Shown: positions 1 through 11,394 of the stretch, one piece after another
How positions within the stretch are numbered: the stretch's first letter is position 1
Layout of the letters: the number at the start of each line of letters is the position of its first letter
Assembly (NCBI GenBank): GCA_029721515.1
Contig: CM056562.1
Location: forward strand, 6,058,963-6,122,962
Source: Synanceia verrucosa
Taxonomy: Eukaryota; Chordata; Actinopteri; Perciformes; Synanceiidae
DNA: 64,000 nucleotides
Direction of reading: 5' to 3'
Translations under genes and position numbers: made by a program
The notes under the pieces: model-generated
Told to the model about the DNA's origin: nothing
The model's database searches: none
The model's input: the letters and a program-made list of their open reading frames with translations, nothing else

Positions 1-1184
1 TTTAAAAAGCACAGCTTCAGCATTTACCAGACATATACTATATTATGATAAGCCTTTTCACTGCATATAGATACGATATATGTTTGTAATTTTCCAGAGG
101 GAGATTTTGCGCTGCATGGCTAATTGGAAAACGAAAAGCCTACAGAAATGCTGTTAGACTGTATGATTAATGCTACGTTCTCATAAAATACAACTTCTCT
201 TGTCAAGGCCATCCTGGCAGTTACAAATTGGTTACCAGGTGTCTTGTGGGCTGCAGACAGAATGTGGAAGAGATAAGCATGGCCTCGCCTTGCTGCTAAA
301 GTACACGACACATTATGGAAGATATTACGCATATTTTGCATGACCCATCTTCTGCCGTCTCCATGAGACATAAGAGGAGGGAGCCGCTACACTCCAGATC
401 ACAACCCACACAAGTCTTCATGGCTTCAGAAATAATGCAGAGGGCCAGTAATTGTTCTGCTCGTGTAAACCCATCATACACATTAGTATGTCTCATGTTC
501 TCATTAGTGTGCCTGTCTGCAGTCATATATATGCACACACGCATCTTATGCATAAGTGTGACACTATTCATGATTCACATATTACCTGCTGTGAATCCTT
601 ACGTTATTATACTTGCAGAGCCTTCAGGGCTCAACAAACTTTACTTCATGAACGACAATGTTAGACAGTTCAGACTGTTCTTATACACTGTTTGTGGCTA
701 TTCCTATGACAAGTAAATGGACTGTAATTCATAAATATCCCACAAAAAAAATGGAACTAAATAAGTGATTTTGTTACCTAATCTTAATTGAGAAACTTTG
801 TCGCCAATGCCTATTTTTTTCAAAACCTAAGTTGGTATGGTACCTAAACCTTACCAAACTGATCTCTGTGAAGACAAAAGTTTATTTTGAAAAGAGTGAA
901 AATTGGCACTGGGCAGAATGAGGAATAACTTTTGGTAAGATACAGCATCTTTGTGTGAGAATAAGCTTAACTGCTGGACAAGATGATCCTATTCCTTATT
1001 TTTTTATTTATTTTTTTTTTCAAATACTGTGTTTTAATTCATTTAATTACTGCACATTAGAAGCAGAATAAAGGAAATATGATTATGATGATGCATGGCA
1101 TATGCTTTTTGTTTAGTTTGGACTTGCTGATCATTAACATACTTACCATCTTAGCATATCAACATGCTAACAGTTGTTAAATAA
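1..1184. other. Intergenic DNA, no gene recognised
   Basis: AT-rich sequence. Overlapping open frames between 120 and 716 exist on both strands, but none shows a recognisable domain or a splice-site arrangement. A GCATATCAACATGCTAAC stretch near 1155-1170 resembles the fish 'TTAGCATGCTAA' repeat seen again near 38.3 kb. Confidence 0.6.
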
Positions 1185-3007
1185 CTCATTGAGTACCAGC
1201 AGTTTTAAAAACAGAAAGTGCCTTGTACCAGCGTTTTTGGCCATTTTGAGTCATTTTTCATGATGCACAGAATATGTTGTACTGTAAATGGACTGTACTT
1301 ATACTGTATAGTGCCTTTCTAGTCATCCGACCACTCAAAGCTGTTTACGCTACATGTCACATTTACCCATTTACACACACATTCATTCTGATGGTGGAAG
1401 ACGACCTTCAAGAGTATTTCACATTCACACACCAATGTGCAGCATCGGGAGCAATTTGGGGTTAAGTATCTTGCTCAAGGACACCACTGCACATGACTAT
1501 TGGAGGCGGGAATTGAACCGCCATCCTTCTGATTGGTGGTCGACCTGTTCTACCACTGAGCCACATCCACCCCAAACTATTACTGTATGTACTATGTCTC
1601 TGAAAACACAGAACAGCTCAAATGAAAGAAGAGACTCTATTTTGTCATGAAAAATATGTTTGTTTTTAATTTGTTCTGTTCTTGTTTTATCAGAGGTAGA
1701 GTAGGAGCCACTTTCACCAAAATCACCACTTTTTATCCAGATTCCATTTGTTTTGCTCTCTAATCAGAATTTTCTCCACTTCCTGCTTTGATCTCTGTGG
1801 TGTGTACTGTCTCTTTGTCTTTCAACTACAAATCCTAGAAGCCCCAAAATTACTCACAGGTCAGCGCCGTATATAGAGAGAGTTGTGACAACTCAAATCA
1901 TGGGGGCCATCTTTAAGACAGTCAGAGCGTTCAGCAATGTCTTTCAGTGGAATGAAGATGGGATGTTGCAACAAATTGCTCATTATAACCTGAAACTGTT
2001 TGTGAATGATAAAATATTTTTCATCCTTTGCTAAAGTATAAACACTTTTACAAAAATGTCACGTTTAACGTGTGGAGAAGACTGATAAATATGCCTCAAT
2101 CACCTAATCAGTGGAGCCGCGTTTACCTTACCTTCTCCGATAGCAGTCACCGTGTAGCCTACGATTAAGCTACTTACTGATCCACTGCATAAAAATCACA
2201 ACTTCTTGGTTATTTACTTTAATCTATAAATATTCCTCCTAAACATCAAATTAACCCTTCCCTTAGCCTGCAATGATCAGTCTGTGTCTCTTGTTATTAT
2301 GACTATGACCAAGGGAAAAAAGACCAGACACACATATAGTATGTTTTTGTTTATCGATTCAGGAGTTGTTTTGTCTTTCATAAGGAAATGAATCAGACAT
2401 TGGCAATATAAAAAATAAATTAATGGAAAAATATTCAAAAGTGCAAGTGAAAGCAATAATTTGGATCTTTACAGTAAAAATATACATGTATCAGACAATC
2501 TATTAATATATTTGGTTACTTCTCACACTATACAATATAAAACATTCTGAATGTTTGCATTCAAATTCTAGCAGAACACAATAATTTGTACAACATTTAA
2601 ATAAGACTCTCAGGAAGATCCTCCAAGAGGAAAAATCATATTTAAATTACAACAGTGAAATCAGGGGAGAACCATTAAAACAGATCTTGAATATTACAGT
2701 AAAAGTAAGAAAGAAAGTAAGCGTCCAGGTGATAATACAGTATTTTTCATTCGAAAAGTGATGACATTACATGTGTATAATGTATTTCTCTCTTGTGATC
2801 TGTGCATTGTTGATAACGATGGTTTGATTACTCTTATGTCTTAAACATGGTGTCCACAAAACACGTGACTACCCTTGAACCAATCCCATGACTGAACTAT
2901 CCTGAACATTCGAAACCCAGTTGTCAATACTCTCTCACAGGTTGTGTGAGAGCACCCTCTTGTCCCAGATTTTAAATGACGTACAAATATCAATGGCACA
3001 CAAAGAG
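1185..3007. mobile_element. TTAA-flanked (piggyBac-like) element, copy A
   Basis: The left end CTCATTGAGTACCAG (from 1185) and the right end CACACAAAGAG (to 3007) form an imperfect terminal inverted repeat. They are bordered by ATAA and TGAA, which I read as decayed TTAA target sites. The same body recurs at 9362-10943 (copy B): both share the stretch around 'GTGCCTTGTACCAGCGTTTTTGG', the 'CTCAAATGAAAGAAGAGA' block and 'GAGAGCACCCTCTTGT'. Copy A has about 1.1 kb (roughly 1800-2935) that copy B lacks, either an insertion in A or a deletion in B. No transposase frame is visible. Assignment to piggyBac rests only on TTAA and terminal symmetry. Confidence 0.6.
1284..1587 (+). mobile_element. SINE-like/LINE-tail insertion (304 bp)
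   Basis: This block is absent from the otherwise collinear copy B, so it inserted after the two copies diverged. It is flanked by the direct repeat TGTACT (1278-1283 and 1588-1593), a probable target-site duplication. Its sequence (GTGCCTTTCTAGTC, GACCACTCAAAGC, GCTCAAGGACACC, GGAATTGAACC, TACCACTGAGCCAC) is one I recognise as a very common fish interspersed repeat. The GGAATTGAACCGCC stretch resembles a tRNA T-arm, but no complete tRNA fold was found. The class is inferred from memory of the family, not from an internal promoter. Confidence 0.65.
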
Positions 3008-3011
3008 TGAA

Positions 3012-3985
3012 ACACAGCTGAGGCTGTTAAGAATGTCACAAAATATTAACTATTTATACTTTATTGAGTTGATAAATTAATGGACACACACACACAACCT
3101 CCACGATCTGCCATGGGCTCATGTGATAGGATGCAAAGGTTCATCAATGTTGAATTATTCTGGGAAAAAATCCTAAATCATTTACAAACGCTGAAATAAA
3201 CAATTTGCTCTTGCTGTGTCAATAACTGCTGCTTCATGACCTGACTAGTGGAGCAAACTATCTGCTGTGCATGTCTCTGACAGCAGCAACTTTTCATTGG
3301 TTTATAGGCAGAAGCCAAAAATATCAATTCACCTGACTCTGTTTCATAGCAATGGTCACCGCTAAATGTCACACAATTTTTGACCAACATTTTATCTTGC
3401 AAGACATGAGTAGAAATTAAAAGGGGCTACTATGCTTTTGTGTTTTGTGTTCCATTTCCTTTGTGTTTGTGGATGTAAAATATCTGCTAAACACTGCTCT
3501 TGAACTGCCTGAAACACCTTTTCTCCCGTAACATGGTGATGTCTCTAAGTAACAGACTTTGCCAATAGCGACGAGTTTGGTACAACCTCAAATAAGGCCA
3601 GCTAGAGCAGAGCTGGAGTGGAGTTCGAATTTCACGAAACAGTGCTGACCAATCAGAACCGACTCAGGCTGCATGTAGGAAATTTCCTTCACCTCAACAT
3701 GTATTTGCCTGAAACTAACCCTTAAAGATAAGTTGCCCTGTAAAGCATGTTGCTTAATCTTGCCATTCATATTTAATGTAATGTTAAATATTTTTTTTTT
3801 TTTTTTTTTTAATTAATTTTTTTTTTTTCCACTTTGTCTGCATTGTTCTCATTGTTCGACACCACAAAAAAGTGTCAACCTTTTATGAGATTATGCATAT
3901 TTTAGTCTGGCAGCAAAAGCTATTAATATTTGGGGCGTGTATGTGACCATCACCGGCCCTCCCTGGAATCTAATCTTACTTTATT
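3012..3985. other. Intergenic DNA, no gene recognised
   Basis: Nothing coding is supported. There is a long T-rich tract at about 3791-3830. Confidence 0.6.
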
Positions 3986-6030
3986 TATTGGAATTTCCTG
4001 TTATAAGCCAAAGAGGGACGTGCTACACCTGGGTGATAAGAGGGGGAAATAAATGACAGACAGGGAGATAAGACAAAACAAAAAAGGGGAGGTTACAGAC
4101 AGGCAGTACTCTTAGAATAAAAAATGTGTAAGCTGCTGTGTCATTCCTAACACCTTCATCCCAACACCCAACGGTACTGAACACCAGAGTAGTGGAGGAC
4201 CTAACCGTATAGAGTAGGCTACCGAGAACACAAGTGAGAGAAGTATGTGGAGAAGATATGAGCTTAGTGAGAAGTCAGAAGAATGATTTGGCACATACTA
4301 GCAGTTCACATCAGTACTCAACAATGTGACTCGAGAGGAGCTGGTAAGATCTGGATAAAACATGCATGTGTGAAGAACACCGAAGCCCAGAGCGTCTACC
4401 ACGACCCCTCGTGGCCAGATCGGCCAGGCGTCCACAACACCCCGGGGAAGCGGAAGCACCGGCGATGCCAAACCCAGAGAGCCACCCGGGCCACCGAGAA
4501 CCACGCAGATCCAACGACCAGGAGGAGATAGAAACCACCACTTCCCAGGAGGCCAGGACAGGCCCAAGGGGCCAGCGACACGAGGGCCCGCCCATCCCCA
4601 ACCACCCCACCATCCGCCCCCATCCCCAACCCCCCCACCCACCCCAACACTCGGGGAGGCAGGAGGCCATCGCCGCCCAGGAGGCAAGACCCACGAACCG
4701 AGCGCTCCCCACCGGAGGGAGGGGGACGAGAGAGCGAGGGAGTGCCGGGCCCGCACGCAGCAGGCCATCACCGAGCAGCAGCCAGAATGGGAGCTGCAAC
4801 CGGAAGGCAACAAGGATCAAAAACTCCGACCCAGCGACTGAAAAAAAAAAAATAAAAAAAAAAAAATAAAATCCCAACATCCCGAACCACCCGAATGCAC
4901 CACGGCCCACCGCGACGCCAACACTGCTCCGCCCCACCGGCCATGCCGCCCCCCTGCCGGCCACCTGCAACCGCACGCGCCGACCCAACTAATCAAAAGA
5001 GAAAAAAAAAAAAAGGGCGGCTACGCCAGCGACAACCATTGAATATCAGCCCAACATCAGCTCCCCTGACCATACCGACCAGCCGCCACACCCCCTAAGC
5101 CTAGTTGCCGTGACACCGCCACTGAGGTCACCAGGCCGATAACCACAGCCCGGAACTCCCAATGGCCACAGCGTCAGGGGGCCCGCAATAGATGCAAGGG
5201 CACCCCCCAGGCCGTTAACCCCCCCCCCTCGCAGCCCCGAGATTCGAGGGGGCAGGGTCCCACCAGAAGGGCCATTAATTTAGGTTAGTGATTCCGACCT
5301 ATTTATGGGCTTCCCCGGTTCCAGACGAGGAAGCCTAACCCCTAGAACGTGTTTAGTGCTACCCTGTGTGTAATGTGGTGCATTAAAAGTTGGAAGGGCA
5401 GGAGAGGCTGCCGGGGAAGAACAGAGGGCTGCAGGGTAGGGGTACCTGCAGCCAACCCTGATCCAAGTCCTCAAGCCACCCCAAACCCCCCTCAAAGTGT
5501 CAGTGTGTTTGCTGTATTAAAATTGAAGAGCAAGGGGGGCAAGTAGGTGGGAGAGGGGGAGAAAACAGTGCCCTGGAGCACTGCAATTCGCACCACCTAA
5601 TTGTCCTCCGTTCTCACCCCCACCTGTCCTCAAAGCCCTATGTGTCGAATCCCTGTATGTACCTAAAAGTGACTATGTACAGTGAGGTGCAAGATATGTG
5701 AAGGGCACATTAAGAGGCAGTCTGGCGTGGACCCGGCCCATGGGAACAGAGCTGCGAGGGGAGTGGAAGAGACGGGCATAGTCCTTGAAGCACGAGGCCC
5801 CCAGGACCAAGAGGCCAGGAGCCAGGGAGAGCCCACACAAATCAGCAGGCCCCACCAACACCATGACCCCGAAAGCCGCGACCCCAGAGCAGAGCCCCAG
5901 CAGCCACGCAGAACCGCACCGAGCCAGCAGCACACATTAATTAGAGAATTAGAGAGAGTCCTAGGGCCCAAAAGGGGGGGTGGACGTGGCTATATATATA
6001 TACTGGCTATATATATATACTTTTAATAAA
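3986..6030. repeat. GC-rich interspersed repeat, unclassified
   Basis: About 2 kb whose composition differs abruptly from the AT-rich surroundings: C/A-rich on the plus strand, many CC, CG and GGG runs, and internal poly-A tracts (4843-4867 and about 5000-5012). It ends in two TATATATATA stretches (5990-6019) followed by AATAAA-like sequence. Long frames such as 4366-4869 (plus) and 4311-4988 (minus) arise from the composition (Pro/Arg/Gly-rich, low complexity) and are not called as genes. I recall near-identical GC-rich blocks in many teleost sequences, so I treat it as a dispersed repeat, possibly part of a retroelement. Its edges are approximate, and no reverse transcriptase, integrase or tRNA-like motif was seen. 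Confidence 0.5.
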
Positions 6031-8825
6031 TCTTATCTTTGAGAAGACTGCACGTGGTTTACATATTCGCAGCTTGAAATATGCAAAATTGCCAGATGAC
6101 TCTGGGACAAATTATTTCTTCCTCACTTTCCATTTTCATGTTGAAAGCAGATAATAATGAAAGTATTTTTTATCATCAGTGCAGGTGTGTGTGTAAGTCA
6201 GACTCTTTGGTATACAAAATGTCACTCTCTTTGTGCGTCTTTTGATCTGTGATGCATCATCAGAATATACATATCTGTAAGGCCTCTTTTAAGCGACTAT
6301 AAAGTAATGAGCAAATGTTCTCTTTTAATCTTTTTAAAACTGACCTGCTTATCGGTGACAGTTGTATTATTAAAAATGTAATGAAGTAACACCAGGTGGT
6401 AAGGTATAAGATTGTAATATGTAGAGTTAATATTGAATTGATACTGTAGGTCCAGAGTCTACAATATATCAGCTGCTAGATAATCTAATATGACAATATG
6501 TAGGTTATTTGATAATTTTAGAGTAATCTGAAGACAAAAAATTAATTCTGTCCTCACAAGAATGTTTTTTCACTGGATCCAGATCAGATTAAAATTGGGT
6601 GATTCAGACTTTCTTCATGAGTTAAAACCATTCTGTACTAGCAAAGAGGTTAATGCAATGATGTGTGAGGAGGTGGGCCTCTGAGTTGACGGCTAGTCAT
6701 CGTTCATTTGTGGATTCTAGGCAGCGGGAAGAGAGGCTATGGAAGAGTACAGAAGACAGCAGTTGTTTATAGTGACAAGTTGAGAGGAAAACCTTAGGAC
6801 TTCCACAGCTCTGCATTTTAAAAACGCATCCACAAAAGCTGTGTCTGTCTACTTGCTTATGTCATGAAAAACAACCTTTGAACACACTTTAAACACACTA
6901 CAAGCTTCATGCTGAGAAAGCAGAAGCAACAGAAGTTGCAAGAGCTTCGATTTCCAAAACGCCTCTGCACAGAGCTGGGATTCAACTGATCCTGTGCAGT
7001 CCGTGACATGCCTGATTGAATGTCAGATGTATAGCAGTCAGAGGATGGACTGTGTGGTGTTTTCTTTTCACTTTCACCATCTGTGACTTGATATGCAACT
7101 TGGGAGAGGAGATTAAAGACTACGAACCAAGAAACCTGTCAATGAATCATCGGGGTAACATCTGACTTTCAGTGGGTGACATTTTCACAGCTGAGCTCAT
7201 ATAATGTGTAAATGCAACCTTGGTACATAACAGAAATAAATATGGATATTTGGTTTAGAGACAGTCTTTGCAGGCTAGTCATTTATGGTCATTTATGGAC
7301 ACTAAAGAGTTGTAGTAAATAGCATCATGTGTGAATACTGCAGTGTAGTTTTATTTTCAACAAATCCAATGAAGAGACAAACTTCTGCTACAATCGTCCT
7401 CGTTTCTCTGTGCAATAGACCTCAATTGTTGCCCAAAAATGATTAACATGTTACAGCCTTGGACATACTGGTCATATACTGTATCTGCAGACAAATGCAG
7501 ACCTGTCCCAGTAGCACATATGCTGTTCCATTTATTCTAAAATTTAGGGTAGGGATGTCGTGAAAAACAATACATCGATACCATCGGGCTTGAGACGGGT
7601 CCTGTCATCCCAGGAACAATAGAAAATGCCTTATCTCACCATCAATGTATTTATGGGGCAACCCTGTTGTTTTTTCTGAGAATGACATCGCAAACAACAA
7701 ATCCATTCTACAAAAGCTAATTAACGTTAGCTGTTAGCTGTCCTGTGCTCCATAAAGGACTGCACCACGCTAATGTTAACTGTCCAGGTTCAACGCAGGA
7801 TGTGCTATGGATTTACATTGTGATATGTTCAAGCTCTATTCAGTTCAAAAAATTGGTGAAGGTAAATTGAAACATTATCATGATTTTTTTTCAAACAATC
7901 TTCTAAAATGTTTTTATTTTTTTATTTTTTTATTTTTTTGTCAGATTTGATGAGAATTTTTACAAATATAACTGAATTTCTTGGAAGAAGAAGACTACTG
8001 ACCCTGCTTCATGTGGGAACAATAAAATAACTATTCATTTTCACTCAGTTTGTTGCTAATTTTCCCAAACATGTGGCTCATGTAGGGGAATATGATTCCC
8101 AAAAGCAGTATGACAGAAAATGTCTGACGGCCACTAAAGTGGCTGCAACAAGTCCCACCAGAAATTGTTGCCAGATGCCACATTTCAGTGATTTTAATGT
8201 GTTTTTACAGTTTTAGATTTAGTTCCCCGTTATGGGAACAAATACAGGCTAAACTGTCTTAACTTGTAGCACATCCTGGAGAAAGGACAAATTAGTCCAT
8301 GAAAAATACAGTTGTGGTACTTTGCTCTGAGGGACATTGAATAAGCCTCCCTTTCTTGTCAGTGTTTCGACCTCATTCAGACACGTCAGTCAGAGACGCA
8401 ACTGAGGTCAACCATGCCACGGGATCTGTATGTATGCAATTGTGTGTGTGTGTGTGTGTTGTGTGTGCATGTCTGTGTATGTGCATGCGTTTGAGACCCG
8501 CTATCTCCACTGTGCAGCCCTGCACCCTGGGCTCTGCCTGAGTTGACAGACTTTCACTGCAAGAGAGACAGAGAACCTCTCTTTGCTCTAGGGGTTGTGT
8601 ATCTGTGCACTGTAGTGTGTGTGTGTGTGTGTAAAAAATGTTTACATTTATGGTTACAAAAATTTACAGCAAGCCAGCAACTTAGTGCTTCAAGTGTTGG
8701 TCTACTCGTGACTCGAGACTGAACATCGACAGTGGGAATCACGCTGTCATCATGTCAGGATGAGCTTACTTGCAGTGGAAGAAGTAAGCTGGCTAAAGCT
8801 TTTTACAGAATCCCTGTGCTGTTTG
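6031..8825. other. Intergenic DNA, no gene recognised
   Basis: AT-rich, with no supported gene. It contains a TTTTTATTTTTTTATTTTTT tract around 7910-7940 and TG-rich microsatellites near 8442-8470 and 8611-8632. The short frame at 8356-8541 is largely translated TG repeat. Confidence 0.6.
8442..8632. repeat. Two TG microsatellites
   Basis: An interrupted (TG)n run at about 8442-8470 is followed by a second run at about 8611-8632. They are separated by unique sequence. Confidence 0.8.
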
Positions 8826-8995
8826 AGATACCATCCATCCATCCATCCTTTTATCTATTCCTGGAGCCTATCCCAGCACACACTGGGAGAGAGAGTACGA
8901 CCTGGACACGTCTACCACATATAAACTGACCTTTCACACTCACATTCACACCCTCAGGCAATGTTTAGAATACACCTAACCATGCCAGCAGACAA
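8826..8995 (+). repeat. L2-type LINE tail-like fragment
   Basis: It starts with CCATCCATCCATCC and continues with CTGGAGCCTATCCCAGC and TTCACACTCACATTCACACC, the wording of the very common fish LINE/L2-associated tail. The same phrase GGAGCCTATCCCAGCT recurs near 41145, in the composite repeat there. Only a short, diverged piece is present. Confidence 0.6.
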
Positions 8996-9361
8996 CACAA
9001 CCCCCGAAGCCTCAGAGGAGGAGTGGTGTGGCCTTGGTCGGAAGAGAAGCTCTAAAGAAGGACAGTATTTTAGAGTGAAGATGATTCAGTCAGATAGTAC
9101 CACAGTTAGTGGTAGAAATGACCCTGCTCGAAAATGATCTGAGCCTGTCGAGGACTGGCTGGTAGAACTCATCTTCTGAGTACTGATTTTGCAATGTCCT
9201 CCTGTCAGACTCTCAATGGTTGATGCAGTAGAAACAGCTCTATTAATGCATTGCAATTATGTTCATTGTCAAAATCTGACACCTATGCAATACTATTGAT
9301 GGTTCAGCCAGATATTTGGTTGTTTTGTGCCAATCACGGCTGTTGTAGCCCCAAGCCTTAG
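8996..9361. other. Intergenic DNA, no gene recognised
   Basis: No gene or clear repeat is seen. The stretch ends in TTAG, probably a decayed TTAA at the left end of copy B. Confidence 0.55.
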
Positions 9362-9433
9362 CTCACTGAGTGCCAGCTGTTTTGTAAAACAGAAACTGCC
9401 TTGTGCCAGCGTTTTTGGGCATTTTGAGTCATA

Positions 9434-10658
9434 CACTATATTGCCAAAAGTATTTGCTTACCCATCCAAACAATCATAATCAGGTGTTCCAATCACTTCC
9501 ATGGCCACATGTGTATAAAATCAAGCACCTAGGCATGCAAAACATTTGTGAAAGAATGGGTCGCTCTCAGGAGCTCAGTGAATTCCAGCGTGGAACTGTG
9601 ATAGGATGCCACCTGTGCAACAAATCCAGTTGGGAAATTTCCTCGCTCCTAAATATTCCACAGTCAACTGTCAGCTGTATTATAAGAACGTGGAAGTGTT
9701 TGAGAACGACAGCAACTCAGCCACGAAGTGGTAGACCAGGTAAACTGACGGAGCGGGGTCAGTGGTTGCTGAGGCGGATAGTGCGAAGAAGTCACCAACT
9801 TTCTGAAGAGTCAATCGCTACAGACCTCCAAACTTCATGTGGCCTTCAGATTAGCTCAAGAACAGTGCACAGAGAGTTTCATGGAATGGGTTTCCATGGC
9901 CGAGCAACTGCATCCAAGCCATACATCGCCAAGTGCAATGCAAAGCGTCGGATGCAGTGGTGTAAAGCACGCCGCCACTGGACTCTAGAGCAGTGGAGAC
10001 GCGTTCTCTGGAGTGACGAATCACAGTTCATCTGATGGATGAGTCTGGGTTTGGCGGTTACCAGGAGAGCGATACTTGTCGGACTGCATTGTGCCAAGTG
10101 TAAAGTTTGATGGAGGGGGGATTATGGTGTGGCGTTGTTTTTCAGGAGCTGGTCTTGGCCCCTTAATTCCAGTGAAAGGAACTCTGAATGCTTCAGCATA
10201 CCAAGACATTTTGGACAATTCCATGCTCCCAACTTTGTGGGAACAGTTTGGAGCTGGCCCCTTCCTCTTTCAACATGACTGTGCACCAGTGCACAAAGCA
10301 AGGTCCATAAAGACATGGATGACAGAGTCTGGTGTGGAGGAACTTGACTGGCCTGCACAGAGTCCTGACCTCAACCCGACAGAACACCTTTGGGATGAAT
10401 TAGAGCAGAGACTGAGAGCCAGGCTTTCTCGTCCAACATCAGTGTGTGACCTCACAAATACACTTCTGGAGGAATGGTCAAAAATTCCCATAAGCACACT
10501 CCTAAACCTTGTGGACAGCCTTCCCAGAAGAGTTGAAGCTGTTATTGCTGCAATGGGTGGACAGACATCATATTGAACCCTATGGATTAGGAATGGGATG
10601 TTACTTAAGTTCATATGCGAGTCAAGGCAAGTGAGCGAATACTTATGGCAATATAGTG
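9434..10658 (+). mobile_element. Tc1-like transposon, near full length
   Basis: The 1225-bp element is bounded by TA dinucleotides (9432-9433, 10659-10660). Inverted ends begin CACTATATTGCC on both sides and stay similar for about 25 bp (GCCAAAAGTATT against GCCATAAGTATT). The host sequence on either side (GAGTCA ... TTTCATGA) is continuous in copy A (GAGTCATTTTTCATGATG), which gives an empty-site comparison. It encodes a single transposase reading rightward that is interrupted near the catalytic core (see 9556-10576). High similarity to the fish Tc1 consensus I remember suggests a fairly young insertion. Confidence 0.92.
9556..10576 (+). pseudogene. Tc1-like transposase, interrupted
   Basis: The frame starts at MGRSQELSEFQRG (ATG 9556). 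The N-terminal third holds the paired-like helix-turn-helix DNA-binding region (IGCHLCNKSSWEISSLL, then the basic TQPRSGRPGK linker). The DDE catalytic triad can be traced: first Asp in WSDES (10015-10017), second Asp in QHDCAPVHK (10277-10279), Glu in NPTEHLWDE (10382-10384). The usual Ile before that Glu is Thr. Directly after WSDESQF the frame reaches TGA (10033-10035). The downstream part continues in another frame (…GGIMVWRCFSGAG… onward) with a further in-frame TGA at about 10042, and it ends PRRVEAVIAAMGGQTSY before the stop at 10576. A small deletion between 10025 and 10040 relative to the family best explains the shift. It cannot make a full transposase, although all three catalytic codons survive. 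Confidence 0.9.
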
Positions 10659-10943
10659 TATTTCATGACCCACAGAATATTTTGTACTATGACTCTGAAA
10701 ACACTGAATAGTTCAAATGAAAGAAGAGAGTCTTTATTTCATCCTGAAAAAAAGTTTGTTGTTCTGTTCTTGTTTTATCTGGAGGAGAGTAGAGGCCAAT
10801 TTCACCAAAAACACCACTTTTTGTCCAGAATCCATTTGTTTTGCTCTCTAATCACGATAATCTCTGCTGCATGAGAGCACCCTCTTGTGCCTGCTGCCGA
10901 AAAAACACTTTGACGTACATATACGTCAATTGCACTCAAAGAG

Positions 10944-11394
10944 TTAAAGGTCCAATGAGTAGGATTTGGTGGTATCTACTTTTGTAGTGCAGAATAGTGC
11001 CCACTTTCCACAATATAGCATAATAAATAAAAAGCATTGGCGACAGTTGTAATGGCGGACCCCAAAAACAGAGACAGACAAATTTTGTAACAAGTTTACC
11101 TAGTTTAGTTTATCGACAAAATGATCAAAAAGCGGGGTGACAATAGCAGCTGCTCGTCAGGGAAAAGGAAGGGAAGAGAACAGAAACAAGCAAAAACACA
11201 CTGACAAAACCCCAAACTAACAAAAACTCAAACAACCCACATCTCCACAGTGACATTATTGCACTATTTAAATATTGTTTGACTTTTTATTTACCATAAA
11301 CACTGTTTTACCACTGTTTTAGTGGCTTAACAAATAACATTAGCCATCTGGGTCTGGGGTGATTTTCATTTGTTTAGATAACTAACTGGATGTA
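10944..11394. repeat. TTAA-flanked fish repeat fragment and adjoining DNA
   Basis: Immediately after the TTAA that ends copy B, the sequence AGGTCCAATGAGTAGGATTTGG begins. I recognise it as the terminus of another common teleost MITE-like family that also starts at TTAA. Its far end was not located, and the rest of the interval shows no gene. Confidence 0.45.

Larger units (their letters stand above)
9362..10943. mobile_element. TTAA-flanked (piggyBac-like) element, copy B
   Basis: This is a second copy of the element at 1185-3007. The left end is CTCACTGAGTGCCAG and the right end is GCACTCAAAGAG, followed directly by TTAA (10944-10947). The reverse complement of the right end, CTCTTTGAGTGC, mirrors the left end. 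Apart from the Tc1-like element lodged in it (9434-10658), its own sequence is only about 0.36 kb, so it is a short non-autonomous element. It lacks the SINE-like insertion of copy A: at the equivalent position it reads TTTTGTACTATGACTCTG uninterrupted. Confidence 0.65.

Noticed and set aside
1490..1580. Possible tRNA gene (GGAATTGAACC T-arm-like box)
   Set aside because: No acceptor stem or anticodon arm can be built; it is part of a SINE-like/LINE-tail repeat.
4298..5098. Long Pro/Arg-rich (plus) and Gly/Trp-rich (minus) frames of 167-225 codons
   Set aside because: Overlapping open frames on both strands follow from the GC-rich composition of a dispersed repeat; no domain or splice sites.
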